A stretch of 64,000 nt of DNA from Amorphoplanes friuliensis DSM 7358 (GTDB lineage: Bacteria; Actinomycetota; Actinomycetes; Mycobacteriales; Micromonosporaceae), in contig NC_022657.1 in the NCBI RefSeq assembly GCF_000494755.1, positions 3,386,001 to 3,450,000 of the forward strand, written 5' to 3'. This document shows, one piece after another, positions 23,411 through 32,451 of this stretch. The notes beneath the pieces are model-generated. The model searched no databases, was not told where the DNA came from, and saw nothing but the letters and a program-made list of their open reading frames with translations. How positions within the stretch are numbered: the stretch's first letter is position 1; each line of letters starts with the position of its first letter. The position numbers were made by a program, and so were the translations under genes.

Positions 23411-26400
23411 ATGCGTGGAACTGGTCCACTGTGGTGGCGTGTCCGTACGGCGCTCGTCCTGAGCCTGTCGGCCACGCTGGTGGCGACGAGCCTGCCCGCC
23501 CGGGCGCTCGGTGTCCCCGGCGACGGGATGTCCCGCGAGGGCGCCGCGGTCACGCTGCCGAAGCTCGCCGCGAACACACCCGTCGACCAGGACGAGGCGG
23601 CGGAAGCCGACCTCACCACCGCTGACGAGGTGCCGGTCGAGCCGTACCAGCCGACCGCCGTCGCGCCGTGGCAGGAGGACAGCGGTGTTGTCGATCTGAC
23701 CGGCCTCGAGCCCGGCGCGAGCCTCCCGGTCGACGACCTGCCGATCGCGCTCGGTGTGCCCGAGGGCGCCGACCCGGCCGACCTCGCCGGCAACTGGACC
23801 GTCGACCTCGCCGCGCCCGAGGCGTCGCAGGCCTCCGACGTCGCCGGCCTGATCATGAAGATCGTCCCGCCCGCGTCCGCCGCCGCGGACGCCGAGGTGG
23901 CGCTCAGCGTCGACTACACGACCTTCGCCGACCTCTACGGCCCGCAGGCGGCCGACCGCTTCGGCATCGTGGTCCTGCCCGACTGTGCCTACGACGCGCC
24001 CGGCACGGGCGAGTGCGAATCGACCGGCGAGCCCGGCGAGGAGACCGACCCCGCGACCGCGACCGCCGTGCCCAGCGAGGTCCAGGTCGTCCCGGCGTCC
24101 TCGGCCGCCGCCCGCTCGTTCTCCGGTGCCACGGCCTCGGCCGGCAAGCGCCACATCATCAGCGCGACCGTCCCGCTCGACAAGCTGCTCGACGACTCCG
24201 CCACCGGCGGGGTGGGCGGGATGGCACGCGCCGCCGCCGCGTCCGGCTCGGGTGTGGTCGGCGCGATGGACACCGGCGCCTCGGCTGCCGGTGACTTCAC
24301 CGCGACGCCGCTGCTGTCCTCGGGTTCGTGGGCCGCGGGCTCGTCGTCCGGTGCGTTCACCTACTCGTACCAGGTGCAGGTCCCCGAGACCGCCGGCGGT
24401 CTGATCCCGAAGGTCAACCTCGGCTACTCGTCGCAGTCGGTCGACGGCCGCACCTCGGCGACCAACAACCAGGCCTCCTGGATCGGTGACGGCTGGGACT
24501 ACAGCGCCGGCTCGATCACCCGCACCTACGCCAACTGCAAGCAGGACTCCAAGCGGCCCGGCGCCAACAACACGCAGCTCAAGACGGCCGACCTCTGCTG
24601 GGGCTCCAAGAACGCCACCCTGTCGCTCGGCGGTATGAACACCGAGCTCGTCTGGGACGCCTCCAAGAACAAGTGGTTCACCGCCAACGGTGACGGCTCG
24701 GTCATCGACCAGGAGTTCGACACCAGCAAGGCCAACGGTGACAAGGACGGCGAGTACTGGGTCGTCACGACCCGCGACGGCACGAAGTACCACTTCGGCC
24801 TGAACAAGCTCCCGGGCTGGACCAGCACCGACCCGGTCACCAACTCGGTCCTGACCGTCCCGGTCTACAGCAACCACTCGGGCGAGCCCTGCTACAAGGG
24901 CTCCAGCACCGACGACTACAAAAAATCCTCCTGTACGGAAGCCTGGCGCTGGTCGCTCGACTATGTCGAGGACGTGCACGGCAACGCCATGAGCCTGTGG
25001 TGGGCCAAGGAGCAGAACTACTACGCCAAGAACTTCGACTTCAAGGCCCCCGTCAAGTACGACCGCGGCGGTTACCTGAGCCGGATCGACTACGGGCAGC
25101 GCAAGGACAGCATCTTCTCCGCCGTCGCCCCGGCCCGGGTCAACTTCTCGGTCGAGGAACGCTGCTACGACAAGGGCTCCCTGACCTGCAGCGAAACCAA
25201 CTTCACCAGCAAGAACCCGGGCGACTACCGCATCTGGTACGACACCCCGGCGAACCTCCGCTGCGCCGCACCCACCCCGAAGGTCCTCTGCTGGAACGCC
25301 GCACCGACGTTCTTCTCCCGCAAGCGCCTCGACAAGATCACCACGTCGGCGCAGCGGCGTACCGACACCACCGCCCGCCAGGTCGTCGACGACTACCAGC
25401 TCAAGCAGTCGTTCCCGATCCTGAAGACCGGCCCCAACACGGCCCTCTGGCTCGAGTCGATCACCCGTACCGGCTACGCCCGCAACGGCACGACCGACGA
25501 GAAGGTCACCCTCAACCCGGTGCGCTTCGAGTCCAACGTCGAGAACATGCCGAACCGCGTCATGCGCGGCACGAACGACCCCCGCCCCGGCTTCTCCCGC
25601 CTGCGCATCGGCCGTGTCATCAACGAGTACGGCGGCGAGACGGTCGTCAGCTACAAGAAGCCGACCGGTGACTGCGAGACCGGCCTCGGCCTGCCCGGCA
25701 AGACCGCCACGGGTGAGCTGAAGTCCAACACCCGCCTGTGCTACCCCGCGTTCTGGCACCCCGACCCGGCCGCGGAAGAGATCGACTGGTTCCACAAGTA
25801 CGTCGTGGAAACCGTCGAGGAACTCCCCGCCGTCGACGGCGCGTTCGGCACGACCACGACCTACGCGTACAAGAACGCCGGCTGGAAACTCGCCGAGTCC
25901 GAGTTCACCAAGAAGTCCACCCGCACGTACTCCCAGTTCGCCGGCTTCCAGCAGCTCACGGTGCTGACAGGCGAGGAGAACCCCGACTTCGGCAGCAAGC
26001 GCACCAAGTCGGTGACCCGCTACTTCCGCGGCATGGGCGACACCGTCGGCGTCGACGACATCACCGGCACCGAGATCGCCAAGGACCGCGAACCCTTCGC
26101 CGGCCGCATCGCCGAAGAACTCACCTACTCCGCCGCCGGCGACGCCGACACGGACTGGCTCACCCGCAGCATCACGTACCCCCAGGCCGTCGAACTCGCC
26201 CGCCGCAACCGCGACGCGGACGACATCAGCCCCCTGATCGCGTACCGCGTCCTCGAACCCCGCCAGCTCACCGTCACCAAGTCCTCCGGCACGGGCGACG
26301 ACAAACGCACCGAACGCAAGGTCGAAACCCGCACCACGTACGACCCCACCTACGGCCTCCCCACCCAGATCGAATCCCTCGGCGACACCGCCAAAACCGG

Positions 26401-29400
26401 CGACGAGTCCTGCGGGACGGTGGACTACGTCCACCACACCACGAAGAACATCATCGGCCTGACCCGGCAGCTCCGGACGAGCCCGACGACCTGTGCCGCC
26501 GCCGACTTCGACAACCTGACCACGCTCACGTCCGCCAGCCGTACCGCCTACGACGGACTGGCGTACGGTGCCGCGCTTCCCGCCACGACGCGCGGTCTCG
26601 CCACCCAGACCTTCTCGCTGAAGGCTGACGGCACCGGATTCCAGCTCGAGGGCACCACCGGCTTCGACGCGATCGGCCGGGTCACGTCCAAGGCGGACCG
26701 GGACAACCGCACCTCCACGATCACCTACGAGCCCGCGACCGGTCAGGCTTTCCGGGTGCGGGAGAAGAATCCCCTCCAGCACGAGCAGGTCCGGGAGATC
26801 GAGCCGGGCCGAGCCGTCGGGATCAGCACGACCGACGTCAACGGGCACTTCAGTCAGGCGCAGTTCGACCCGCTGGGCCGCATGCGCAAGGCCTGGGGAC
26901 CGGGCCGTGCGACGAACACCGTGCCGGACTTCGAAGCGATCTACACCACGCCCGACCCGGCGAGCAGCCAGCGGAAACCTCCGTACGTCACCACCAAGAC
27001 ACGGGGACACGAAGGCAGGATCCAGACCTCCGTCACCATCTACGACGGTCTGGGCCGGGCGCGGCAGAGCCAGGAGGAAGCCACCGGTGGCGGCCGCCTG
27101 ATCACCGACACGCTGTACAACAGCTCCGGTGAGGTCTACGAGACCAACAACGCGTACTACACCGCGGGTACCCCGGACGGTCAGCTGTTCAAGCCGGACG
27201 CCGCCGTCCCGAACACCACGCGCTACCGGTACGACGGACTCGGCCGTGTCGTTCAGGAACTGCCCATTCTCCGCGGCGACGAGATGCCGAACCGGGCCAC
27301 CAGGTACGAGTACGGCGCCGACTACTCGACGGTGATCAACCCGACCGGCGCAGGCTCGTACCGGACCTACTCCGACGCCTTGGGCCGCACGACCCGGGTC
27401 GACACCTTCCGGGATGCCGGTCGCAGCACCTTCACGTCGATGTCCTACCAGTACGACGCACGCGGTCAGCTGGAGAAGGCCACCAACTCGGAGAACGCGA
27501 AGATCACCTGGTCGTGGACGTACGACCGGCGCGGCCGGATGATCGCGGCCTCCGACCCCGACAGCGGCGTCACCAGCACCAGCTACGACGACTACGACCG
27601 GCCGCTGACCGCCACCAACGCCCGCGGCGCCACGGTCTGGAACAGCTACGACGAGTTGTCGCGGCCCAAGGAGCAGCGCCTCAACAACAGCACCGGCACG
27701 CTGCTGGCATCGTTCGGTTACGACACCGCCGCCGGTGGCAAGGGCCTGCCCGCGTCGTCCACGCGGTACACCGACGGCCAGCCCTACACCCAGACCATCG
27801 GCGGTTACACCGATGACTACCAGCCGACCTCGACCACGTTGTCGCTGCCGGCGACCGTCGCGAGCACCTGGGGTCTGAAGCCCTCGTACTCCTACAGCTA
27901 CGGCTACACCGAGACCGGTCTGGTGGAGTCGGCGACACTGCCGTCGGTCGGCAGCTTGGCCGAGGAGAAGCTGCTCATCCGCTACACCAAGGACGGTCTG
28001 CCCCTGTCGGTCTCCGGCCGGGACTGGTACGGCTCGGAGACGGTCTACTCGCCGTACGGGCAGGTCCTGCGCTCGACCCTCGGCGCACAGCCCTACCGGG
28101 TGTGGGCGATGGCGAACTACGACGACGCCAGCGGCGCCCTCACCGGGCAGCAGGTCTACCGGGAGAAGTCCGACGACAAGAGCATCGTCGGCGGAAACCT
28201 CGTCTCGCAGCGGTCCTACGCCTACGACGACGCGGGCAACGTCACGGCGGTCCGGGAGCACTCCGTCGGTATCGAGGAGCGGCAGTGCTTCGTGCACGAT
28301 CCGCTCGGCCAGCTGAAGAAGGCCTGGACCGCCAAGGACCAGGACTCCTGCAGCGCCGGACCGGTCGGCGCCGACGGCACCGTCAACGTCGCGGCCGGCA
28401 AGGACAACACGGGCTACTGGCAGGAGTTCGAGTACGACCTGCTCGGCAACCGCAAGAAGCTGGTCCAGAAGGACATCACCGGCGCGTCGGCCAAGGACGC
28501 CACCACCGACTACACCTACGGCAAGGCCGACGGCAGCCAGCCCGGCACCCTCACCAAGGCCACCAAGAAGTACGTCACCCCGGCCGGTGCGGCGATCACC
28601 GCCGAGGCCGAGCGTCTCTACGAGCTCACCGGTGAGACCAAGTCGGTCACGTCGCTCCAGAACGGCGACAAGCAGGACCTGGCCTGGACCTACGACGGCA
28701 AGATCGAACGCATCGCGGGTCAGGGCGAGAACGGTAAGACCGCGTACGTCGGCCTGGCCGACAAGTGCATCGACCTCAAGTCGAGTCTTCCCGTGGCCGC
28801 TCAGCCGATCCAGCTCTACACGTGCAACGGTGGTCTCGCCCAGAAGTGGCGATTCACCGCGACGCCCGGTCAGAGCGATTCCACCCTGGGAACGCTGTCC
28901 ATCCACGACGGCTGGTGTCTGCAGCCCGCGGCCGGCACGGCGGGATCAGCAGCACAGTTGCAGAAGTGCGACGGCACGGCCGCTCAGCAGGTGAACCGGC
29001 TGTCCGCGACCAACCAGCTCAAGCACGTGGCATCCGGACTCTGCTTCGCCGTGAAGGACGGCATCACGACGGACGCGACGCCGATCGTGCTCGCGGCCTG
29101 TGCCGGCACCTCGACCGCGCAGCAGTGGCTGGCTCAGAACGAGACGCGCCACATCTACGGTCCTGACGGCGGCCGGCTGCTGACCATGCAGGGCAAGCAG
29201 GCAACGCTGTACCTGGGCGAGGCCGAGCTGACCGTCCAGCGCGGCGGTATCGCGGTGAACACCCAGCGCACCTATTCGACCCCGGGTGGAGCGGTCGTCC
29301 GCAACGCCTACGGCGCCGGCGCTCCCGGACTGACCGCCGTTGTCGGTGATCACCAGGGCACGCCGTACGCCGAGGTCAATCTCAGCGGCACCATGCAGGT

Positions 29401-31162
29401 GCGGATCCGTAAGCAGGATCCGTTCGGCAACCAGCGGGGAACCGTTCCGCTCGGCATGCACATCGCCAGCAACGACGGCTTCCTCGGCACCACCCGTGAC
29501 GACGCCTCCGGCTACGTGCCCCTCGGGGCCCGGTTGTACGACCCGGTGGTCGGGCGCTTCCTGTCCGCCGACCCGGTCCTCGACCTGGCCGATCCACTGC
29601 AGTCCAACGGGTACGCCTACGCGCACAACAACCCGGTGACGCACGCCGACCCGACCGGTCTGTCGGTCGCGTCGGTCACGCTGACCGGTGCCGAGATGGC
29701 TGCCGCACTCGCCGGTGTCGGCCTCAGCCCCGCTCAGGTGGCGGAGGCGCAGGCCAACGCGAACCGCTCGCTCAGCTCGATCATCCTGTCCGCGGCCTGG
29801 GGCATCCTCAGTGAGTTCATCGGACTCACCGATGCCATGAACTGCTTCGGCGGAGACCTGTGGGCCTGCGGCAGCCTGATCATCGGCGCCATCCCCTGGA
29901 CCAAGGTCCTGAAGATCGGCAAGATCGCCAAAGCCATCGACCGCACCATCGCGGCGATCCAGGCCTGGCGAACAGCCAAGAAGGCCGCCGAAGCCGTCCT
30001 GGCCGCGGCCCGGGCGGCGGAGCGGATGGCGCTCCAGGCCAAGAAGGCGGCGATCGAGCGGGCCAAGAAGGCTGCGCAAGCCGCACAGAAGAAGGCCGCC
30101 GACAAGGCGGCGACAACCAGCAACGCCGCCGCCAACGCGTCCAAGAAGACCGGCAACCCGGTGCACAAGGAGGCGCAGGCCAAGGCCAACCCGGCGGGAG
30201 CCTCCAGCGGCGCCGGCAAGGGTGGATCCAAACCCGGTGGATCGTCCGGCAGTTCGTCGCGCAGCAGCGGCGGAACCAGCGGCGGGGGCGGCGCCGGCAA
30301 GTCCCGGGACAGCGACGGTGGTGGTGACGGCGACGGCGGTAGCTGCAACAGCTTCCTTCCGGGCACCAAGGTGCTCATGGCGGACGGCTCGGCCAAGCCC
30401 ATCGAGGACGTCAAGACCGGTGACGAGGTCAAGACGACCGACCCCAAGACCGGTGAGAGCCGGGACTCGACCGTCACCGCCGAGATCGAGGGTGAGGGTC
30501 TCAAGAACCTCGTGAAGGTCACCGTCGACACCGACGGGGACAAGGGTGAGGCCGAAGCCCAGGTGACGGCCACCGACGGCCACCCCTTCTGGGTGCCCGA
30601 GCTGGCCGACTGGATCGACGCGACGGAACTTCAGGCCGGGCAGTGGCTGCGGACCAGCGCCGGCACCTTCGTGCAGATCACCGCGATCGACCGGTGGACC
30701 ACCACGCAGGCGGCCGTTCACAACCTCACGGTCAGTGACGTCCACACGTACTACGTGGTCACGGGCGGTTCGTCGCTCCTGGTCCACAACTGTGATGCCA
30801 CCGTCTACCGGGTCGAGGGCGCTGCCAACGAGCGGATCCGGGTGCACGAGGACGGCTCGGTGCTGATCCGGGGCGCCAGCAAGACGCTGTTCGTCGGCTT
30901 CGACAACCGGGCGCGGGCCGAGGAGTTCCTCGCGAAGCGCCTCGAGCAGGGCTTCTCGGACTCGGTGATCAAGAGCTTCAAGGTCAAGCGCGAGTTCCTG
31001 GACTACCTGCGGGCGGACATGGTGCCCGAGTCGATGTCGAAGCAGTTCCCGACCAGGCCGATCTCCGTCGACCATCCGGCCACGGATCAGTACGGGCTGA
31101 AACCGTTCAACACCAGGTTGATGCTTGACTACATCGTGCCGAACAGCGGCAAGGTCGGTTAG
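23411..31162 (+). CDS. RHS-repeat polymorphic toxin with ricin-B lectin, Hint pretoxin domain and C-terminal toxin
   Basis: This 2583-residue secreted RHS/YD protein starts with a signal peptide (cleavage near PARALG). An SpvB-like N-terminal portion lies near 300-420. YD repeats (RYDGLGRVVQE, YDARGQLEKATN, YTKDGLPLSV) run to about 1780. A ricin-type beta-trefoil lectin is inserted at about 1786-1925 (CIDLKSS, AQKWRF, AQQWLA). The RHS core is at about 2034-2085 (RLYDPVVGRFLSADP). An Ala/Lys-rich helix and Gly/Ser linker lead to a Hint domain from Cys2312 (CNSFLPGTKVLMADG) to VHNC (Asn2460-Cys2461). About 122 residues of toxin follow (VYRVEG, IKSFKVKREFLDYL, DQYGLKPFN). Hint autoproteolysis should free the toxin. 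Its activity is not identified; an ADP-ribosyltransferase-like fold is only a guess. The ATG follows GTGGGAG. Confidence 0.88.
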   Translation: MRGTGPLWWRVRTALVLSLSATLVATSLPARALGVPGDGMSREGAAVTLPKLAANTPVDQDEAAEADLTTADEVPVEPYQPTAVAPWQEDSGVVDLTGLEPGASLPVDDLPIALGVPEGADPADLAGNWTVDLAAPEASQASDVAGLIMKIVPPASAAADAEVALSVDYTTFADLYGPQAADRFGIVVLPDCAYDAPGTGECESTGEPGEETDPATATAVPSEVQVVPASSAAARSFSGATASAGKRHIISATVPLDKLLDDSATGGVGGMARAAAASGSGVVGAMDTGASAAGDFTATPLLSSGSWAAGSSSGAFTYSYQVQVPETAGGLIPKVNLGYSSQSVDGRTSATNNQASWIGDGWDYSAGSITRTYANCKQDSKRPGANNTQLKTADLCWGSKNATLSLGGMNTELVWDASKNKWFTANGDGSVIDQEFDTSKANGDKDGEYWVVTTRDGTKYHFGLNKLPGWTSTDPVTNSVLTVPVYSNHSGEPCYKGSSTDDYKKSSCTEAWRWSLDYVEDVHGNAMSLWWAKEQNYYAKNFDFKAPVKYDRGGYLSRIDYGQRKDSIFSAVAPARVNFSVEERCYDKGSLTCSETNFTSKNPGDYRIWYDTPANLRCAAPTPKVLCWNAAPTFFSRKRLDKITTSAQRRTDTTARQVVDDYQLKQSFPILKTGPNTALWLESITRTGYARNGTTDEKVTLNPVRFESNVENMPNRVMRGTNDPRPGFSRLRIGRVINEYGGETVVSYKKPTGDCETGLGLPGKTATGELKSNTRLCYPAFWHPDPAAEEIDWFHKYVVETVEELPAVDGAFGTTTTYAYKNAGWKLAESEFTKKSTRTYSQFAGFQQLTVLTGEENPDFGSKRTKSVTRYFRGMGDTVGVDDITGTEIAKDREPFAGRIAEELTYSAAGDADTDWLTRSITYPQAVELARRNRDADDISPLIAYRVLEPRQLTVTKSSGTGDDKRTERKVETRTTYDPTYGLPTQIESLGDTAKTGDESCGTVDYVHHTTKNIIGLTRQLRTSPTTCAAADFDNLTTLTSASRTAYDGLAYGAALPATTRGLATQTFSLKADGTGFQLEGTTGFDAIGRVTSKADRDNRTSTITYEPATGQAFRVREKNPLQHEQVREIEPGRAVGISTTDVNGHFSQAQFDPLGRMRKAWGPGRATNTVPDFEAIYTTPDPASSQRKPPYVTTKTRGHEGRIQTSVTIYDGLGRARQSQEEATGGGRLITDTLYNSSGEVYETNNAYYTAGTPDGQLFKPDAAVPNTTRYRYDGLGRVVQELPILRGDEMPNRATRYEYGADYSTVINPTGAGSYRTYSDALGRTTRVDTFRDAGRSTFTSMSYQYDARGQLEKATNSENAKITWSWTYDRRGRMIAASDPDSGVTSTSYDDYDRPLTATNARGATVWNSYDELSRPKEQRLNNSTGTLLASFGYDTAAGGKGLPASSTRYTDGQPYTQTIGGYTDDYQPTSTTLSLPATVASTWGLKPSYSYSYGYTETGLVESATLPSVGSLAEEKLLIRYTKDGLPLSVSGRDWYGSETVYSPYGQVLRSTLGAQPYRVWAMANYDDASGALTGQQVYREKSDDKSIVGGNLVSQRSYAYDDAGNVTAVREHSVGIEERQCFVHDPLGQLKKAWTAKDQDSCSAGPVGADGTVNVAAGKDNTGYWQEFEYDLLGNRKKLVQKDITGASAKDATTDYTYGKADGSQPGTLTKATKKYVTPAGAAITAEAERLYELTGETKSVTSLQNGDKQDLAWTYDGKIERIAGQGENGKTAYVGLADKCIDLKSSLPVAAQPIQLYTCNGGLAQKWRFTATPGQSDSTLGTLSIHDGWCLQPAAGTAGSAAQLQKCDGTAAQQVNRLSATNQLKHVASGLCFAVKDGITTDATPIVLAACAGTSTAQQWLAQNETRHIYGPDGGRLLTMQGKQATLYLGEAELTVQRGGIAVNTQRTYSTPGGAVVRNAYGAGAPGLTAVVGDHQGTPYAEVNLSGTMQVRIRKQDPFGNQRGTVPLGMHIASNDGFLGTTRDDASGYVPLGARLYDPVVGRFLSADPVLDLADPLQSNGYAYAHNNPVTHADPTGLSVASVTLTGAEMAAALAGVGLSPAQVAEAQANANRSLSSIILSAAWGILSEFIGLTDAMNCFGGDLWACGSLIIGAIPWTKVLKIGKIAKAIDRTIAAIQAWRTAKKAAEAVLAAARAAERMALQAKKAAIERAKKAAQAAQKKAADKAATTSNAAANASKKTGNPVHKEAQAKANPAGASSGAGKGGSKPGGSSGSSSRSSGGTSGGGGAGKSRDSDGGGDGDGGSCNSFLPGTKVLMADGSAKPIEDVKTGDEVKTTDPKTGESRDSTVTAEIEGEGLKNLVKVTVDTDGDKGEAEAQVTATDGHPFWVPELADWIDATELQAGQWLRTSAGTFVQITAIDRWTTTQAAVHNLTVSDVHTYYVVTGGSSLLVHNCDATVYRVEGAANERIRVHEDGSVLIRGASKTLFVGFDNRARAEEFLAKRLEQGFSDSVIKSFKVKREFLDYLRADMVPESMSKQFPTRPISVDHPATDQYGLKPFNTRLMLDYIVPNSGKVG

Positions 31163-31170
31163 GAGCGGGT

Positions 31171-31599
31171 ATGCGTACCAGAGTTGAGTTGGCCGGCTCG
31201 GAGGAACGGGTCCGCGAACTTGCGGACCTCCTCACCGGGCTCCGGGACCATCGTGACGATGACCCGGAAACGGCGCTCCTGGCCGCCCCCGACTGGCTCT
31301 TCGACGCCTTCAAGCCGGAACGCACGATGGAGGAAGCGGAGGCGTGGCTCGTGCAGTGGCGAGCCGCGCCTGACAAGCTCGCCTTCGAACGCGACTCGGG
31401 CTGGACGGCCTCCGGCTGGCTGCACTGGTTCTCGGCCGACAACGACCTCTGGCGTCTCGGCGAGATCTCCGTCGACGAGGCGGGCAGTCGACTCGTGGTC
31501 GCCCTGGAGCACGACGACGACCCGATCCCGTTCGAGGCCCTCCGCTGGCTCGCTCTCACCGCGGGTCTCCGGCTCGGCGACGAAACCCGCGTTGCCTGA
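31171..31599 (+). CDS. Putative cognate immunity protein of the RHS toxin
   Basis: This 142-residue, acidic, soluble protein starts 8 nt after the RHS stop. AGGAG overlaps the RHS stop codon, so expression is coupled to the toxin. Visible segments are MRTRVELAGSEERVRELADL, APDWLFDAFKPERTM, WLHWFSADNDLW and a C-terminal ALRWLALTAGLRLG helix. I do not recognise a named immunity family. In polymorphic toxin loci the gene directly after the toxin is normally the cognate immunity gene; that is the only basis for the role. Confidence 0.65.
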   Translation: MRTRVELAGSEERVRELADLLTGLRDHRDDDPETALLAAPDWLFDAFKPERTMEEAEAWLVQWRAAPDKLAFERDSGWTASGWLHWFSADNDLWRLGEISVDEAGSRLVVALEHDDDPIPFEALRWLALTAGLRLGDETRVA

Positions 31600-32140
31600 A
31601 CCGACCGGCCAGGAGATCCTCGAATTGCTGCGCCTCGTTCCGCACGCGCCGGGTGACACCCCGTCACCCGGCGCGACGGAGGAGCAGGTCGCAGCCGTTC
31701 AGGCCCGGTATCCGATGGCGTTGCCGCCCGCCTATCTGGAGTGGCTGCGTCTGTGCAACGGCTCGATGAGCGGGCCGGGTGGGATCTACGGCGTGGGTGT
31801 CGGCAAGGAGTGGATCGACGCCCTGGTGGTTCTGGACGGGCATCCTGGGTGGGCCGAGCTCGGCTGGGTGCCCGTGGCCGGCGACGGGAACGGCAACACC
31901 TACGTGCTGGACGCCTCGCGCAGTCACATCGACCGGGACGCGGTCTTCTTCGTCGACGCCATGGGCGACGGTGGCTTGACGTATCTCGCCGGCAGTTCGC
32001 TGATGGTCTCCTTTCGTGGCTTGCTGCGGAAGGAGGCTCGTGAGGAGGACCGGTGGCCGTTCGACGCGAACTACGTCAGCGCGACCGACCCTCACATTCT
32101 TCTGGTCCGCGATGCCGGGCTGCTGCCCTGGTTCAGCTGA
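31592..32140 (+). CDS. SMI1/KNR4 (SUKH) family immunity-type protein
   Basis: This 182-residue protein is of the SUKH superfamily. The hallmark YPMALPPAYLEWLRLCNGS is followed by GPGGIYGVGVGKEW, the central WAELGWVPVAGDGNGNTYVL and the end RDAGLLPWFS. SUKH proteins are frequent immunity proteins in contact-dependent and RHS toxin loci. No ATG or GTG exists upstream of the domain; a TTG at 31592, overlapping the preceding stop by 8 bp, is the best start and implies coupled translation. The first dozen residues are therefore uncertain. Confidence 0.8.
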   Translation: MPEPTGQEILELLRLVPHAPGDTPSPGATEEQVAAVQARYPMALPPAYLEWLRLCNGSMSGPGGIYGVGVGKEWIDALVVLDGHPGWAELGWVPVAGDGNGNTYVLDASRSHIDRDAVFFVDAMGDGGLTYLAGSSLMVSFRGLLRKEAREEDRWPFDANYVSATDPHILLVRDAGLLPWFS

Positions 32141-32160
32141 CCGGAGTAGGAGTGAAGCTG

Positions 32161-32442
32161 ATGCAGTACATCCACGTGAGCTGGGTGCATGACTACGTGG
32201 ACGAGCCGGTCGAGCTGCTGTCGGAAGTGGATGGGGACGGCGACGAGGTCAGGCGCGTGCAGATCTTCCGGGACGGACGCCTGGAGTGGGCTGATGGGCT
32301 CGGGGGCACCGATGTGGGAGGGCTCAGCGAGGTGCCCATCGATCTGGAGGAGATCCGCCGGCAGCCGGGCGAGTTTCTCCTGACGGTGATCGACCGGCAG
32401 CGGTTCGAGCAGGAATGGGGACGGGCCGGCGGACGTCGTTGA
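32161..32442 (+). CDS. DUF6881-like small protein in the immunity cluster
   Basis: This 93-residue protein begins MQYIHVSWVHDYVDEPVELL and continues VRRVQIFRDGRLEWAD and LSEVPIDLEEIRRQ. The pattern matches what I recall as DUF6881, small proteins common next to toxin or immunity genes. AGGAG lies 9 nt before the ATG; an in-frame GTG three codons earlier is possible. It is the third gene after the RHS toxin and ends 9 bp before the convergent DnaA-domain protein gene. A molecular function is not known. Confidence 0.72.
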   Translation: MQYIHVSWVHDYVDEPVELLSEVDGDGDEVRRVQIFRDGRLEWADGLGGTDVGGLSEVPIDLEEIRRQPGEFLLTVIDRQRFEQEWGRAGGRR

Positions 32443-32451
32443 GCTGCCTGG

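Noticed and set aside
23321..28906. 1861-codon open frame on the minus strand opposite the RHS gene
   Set aside because: It is a GC-bias shadow. The plus strand carries the signal peptide and YD repeats; the antisense translation has no recognisable domain.
30344..30793. Intein in the RHS protein
   Set aside because: Cys2312 and His-Asn-Cys fit a Hint fold, but there is no homing endonuclease, and the position directly before the C-terminal toxin fits a pretoxin Hint domain rather than a spliced intein.
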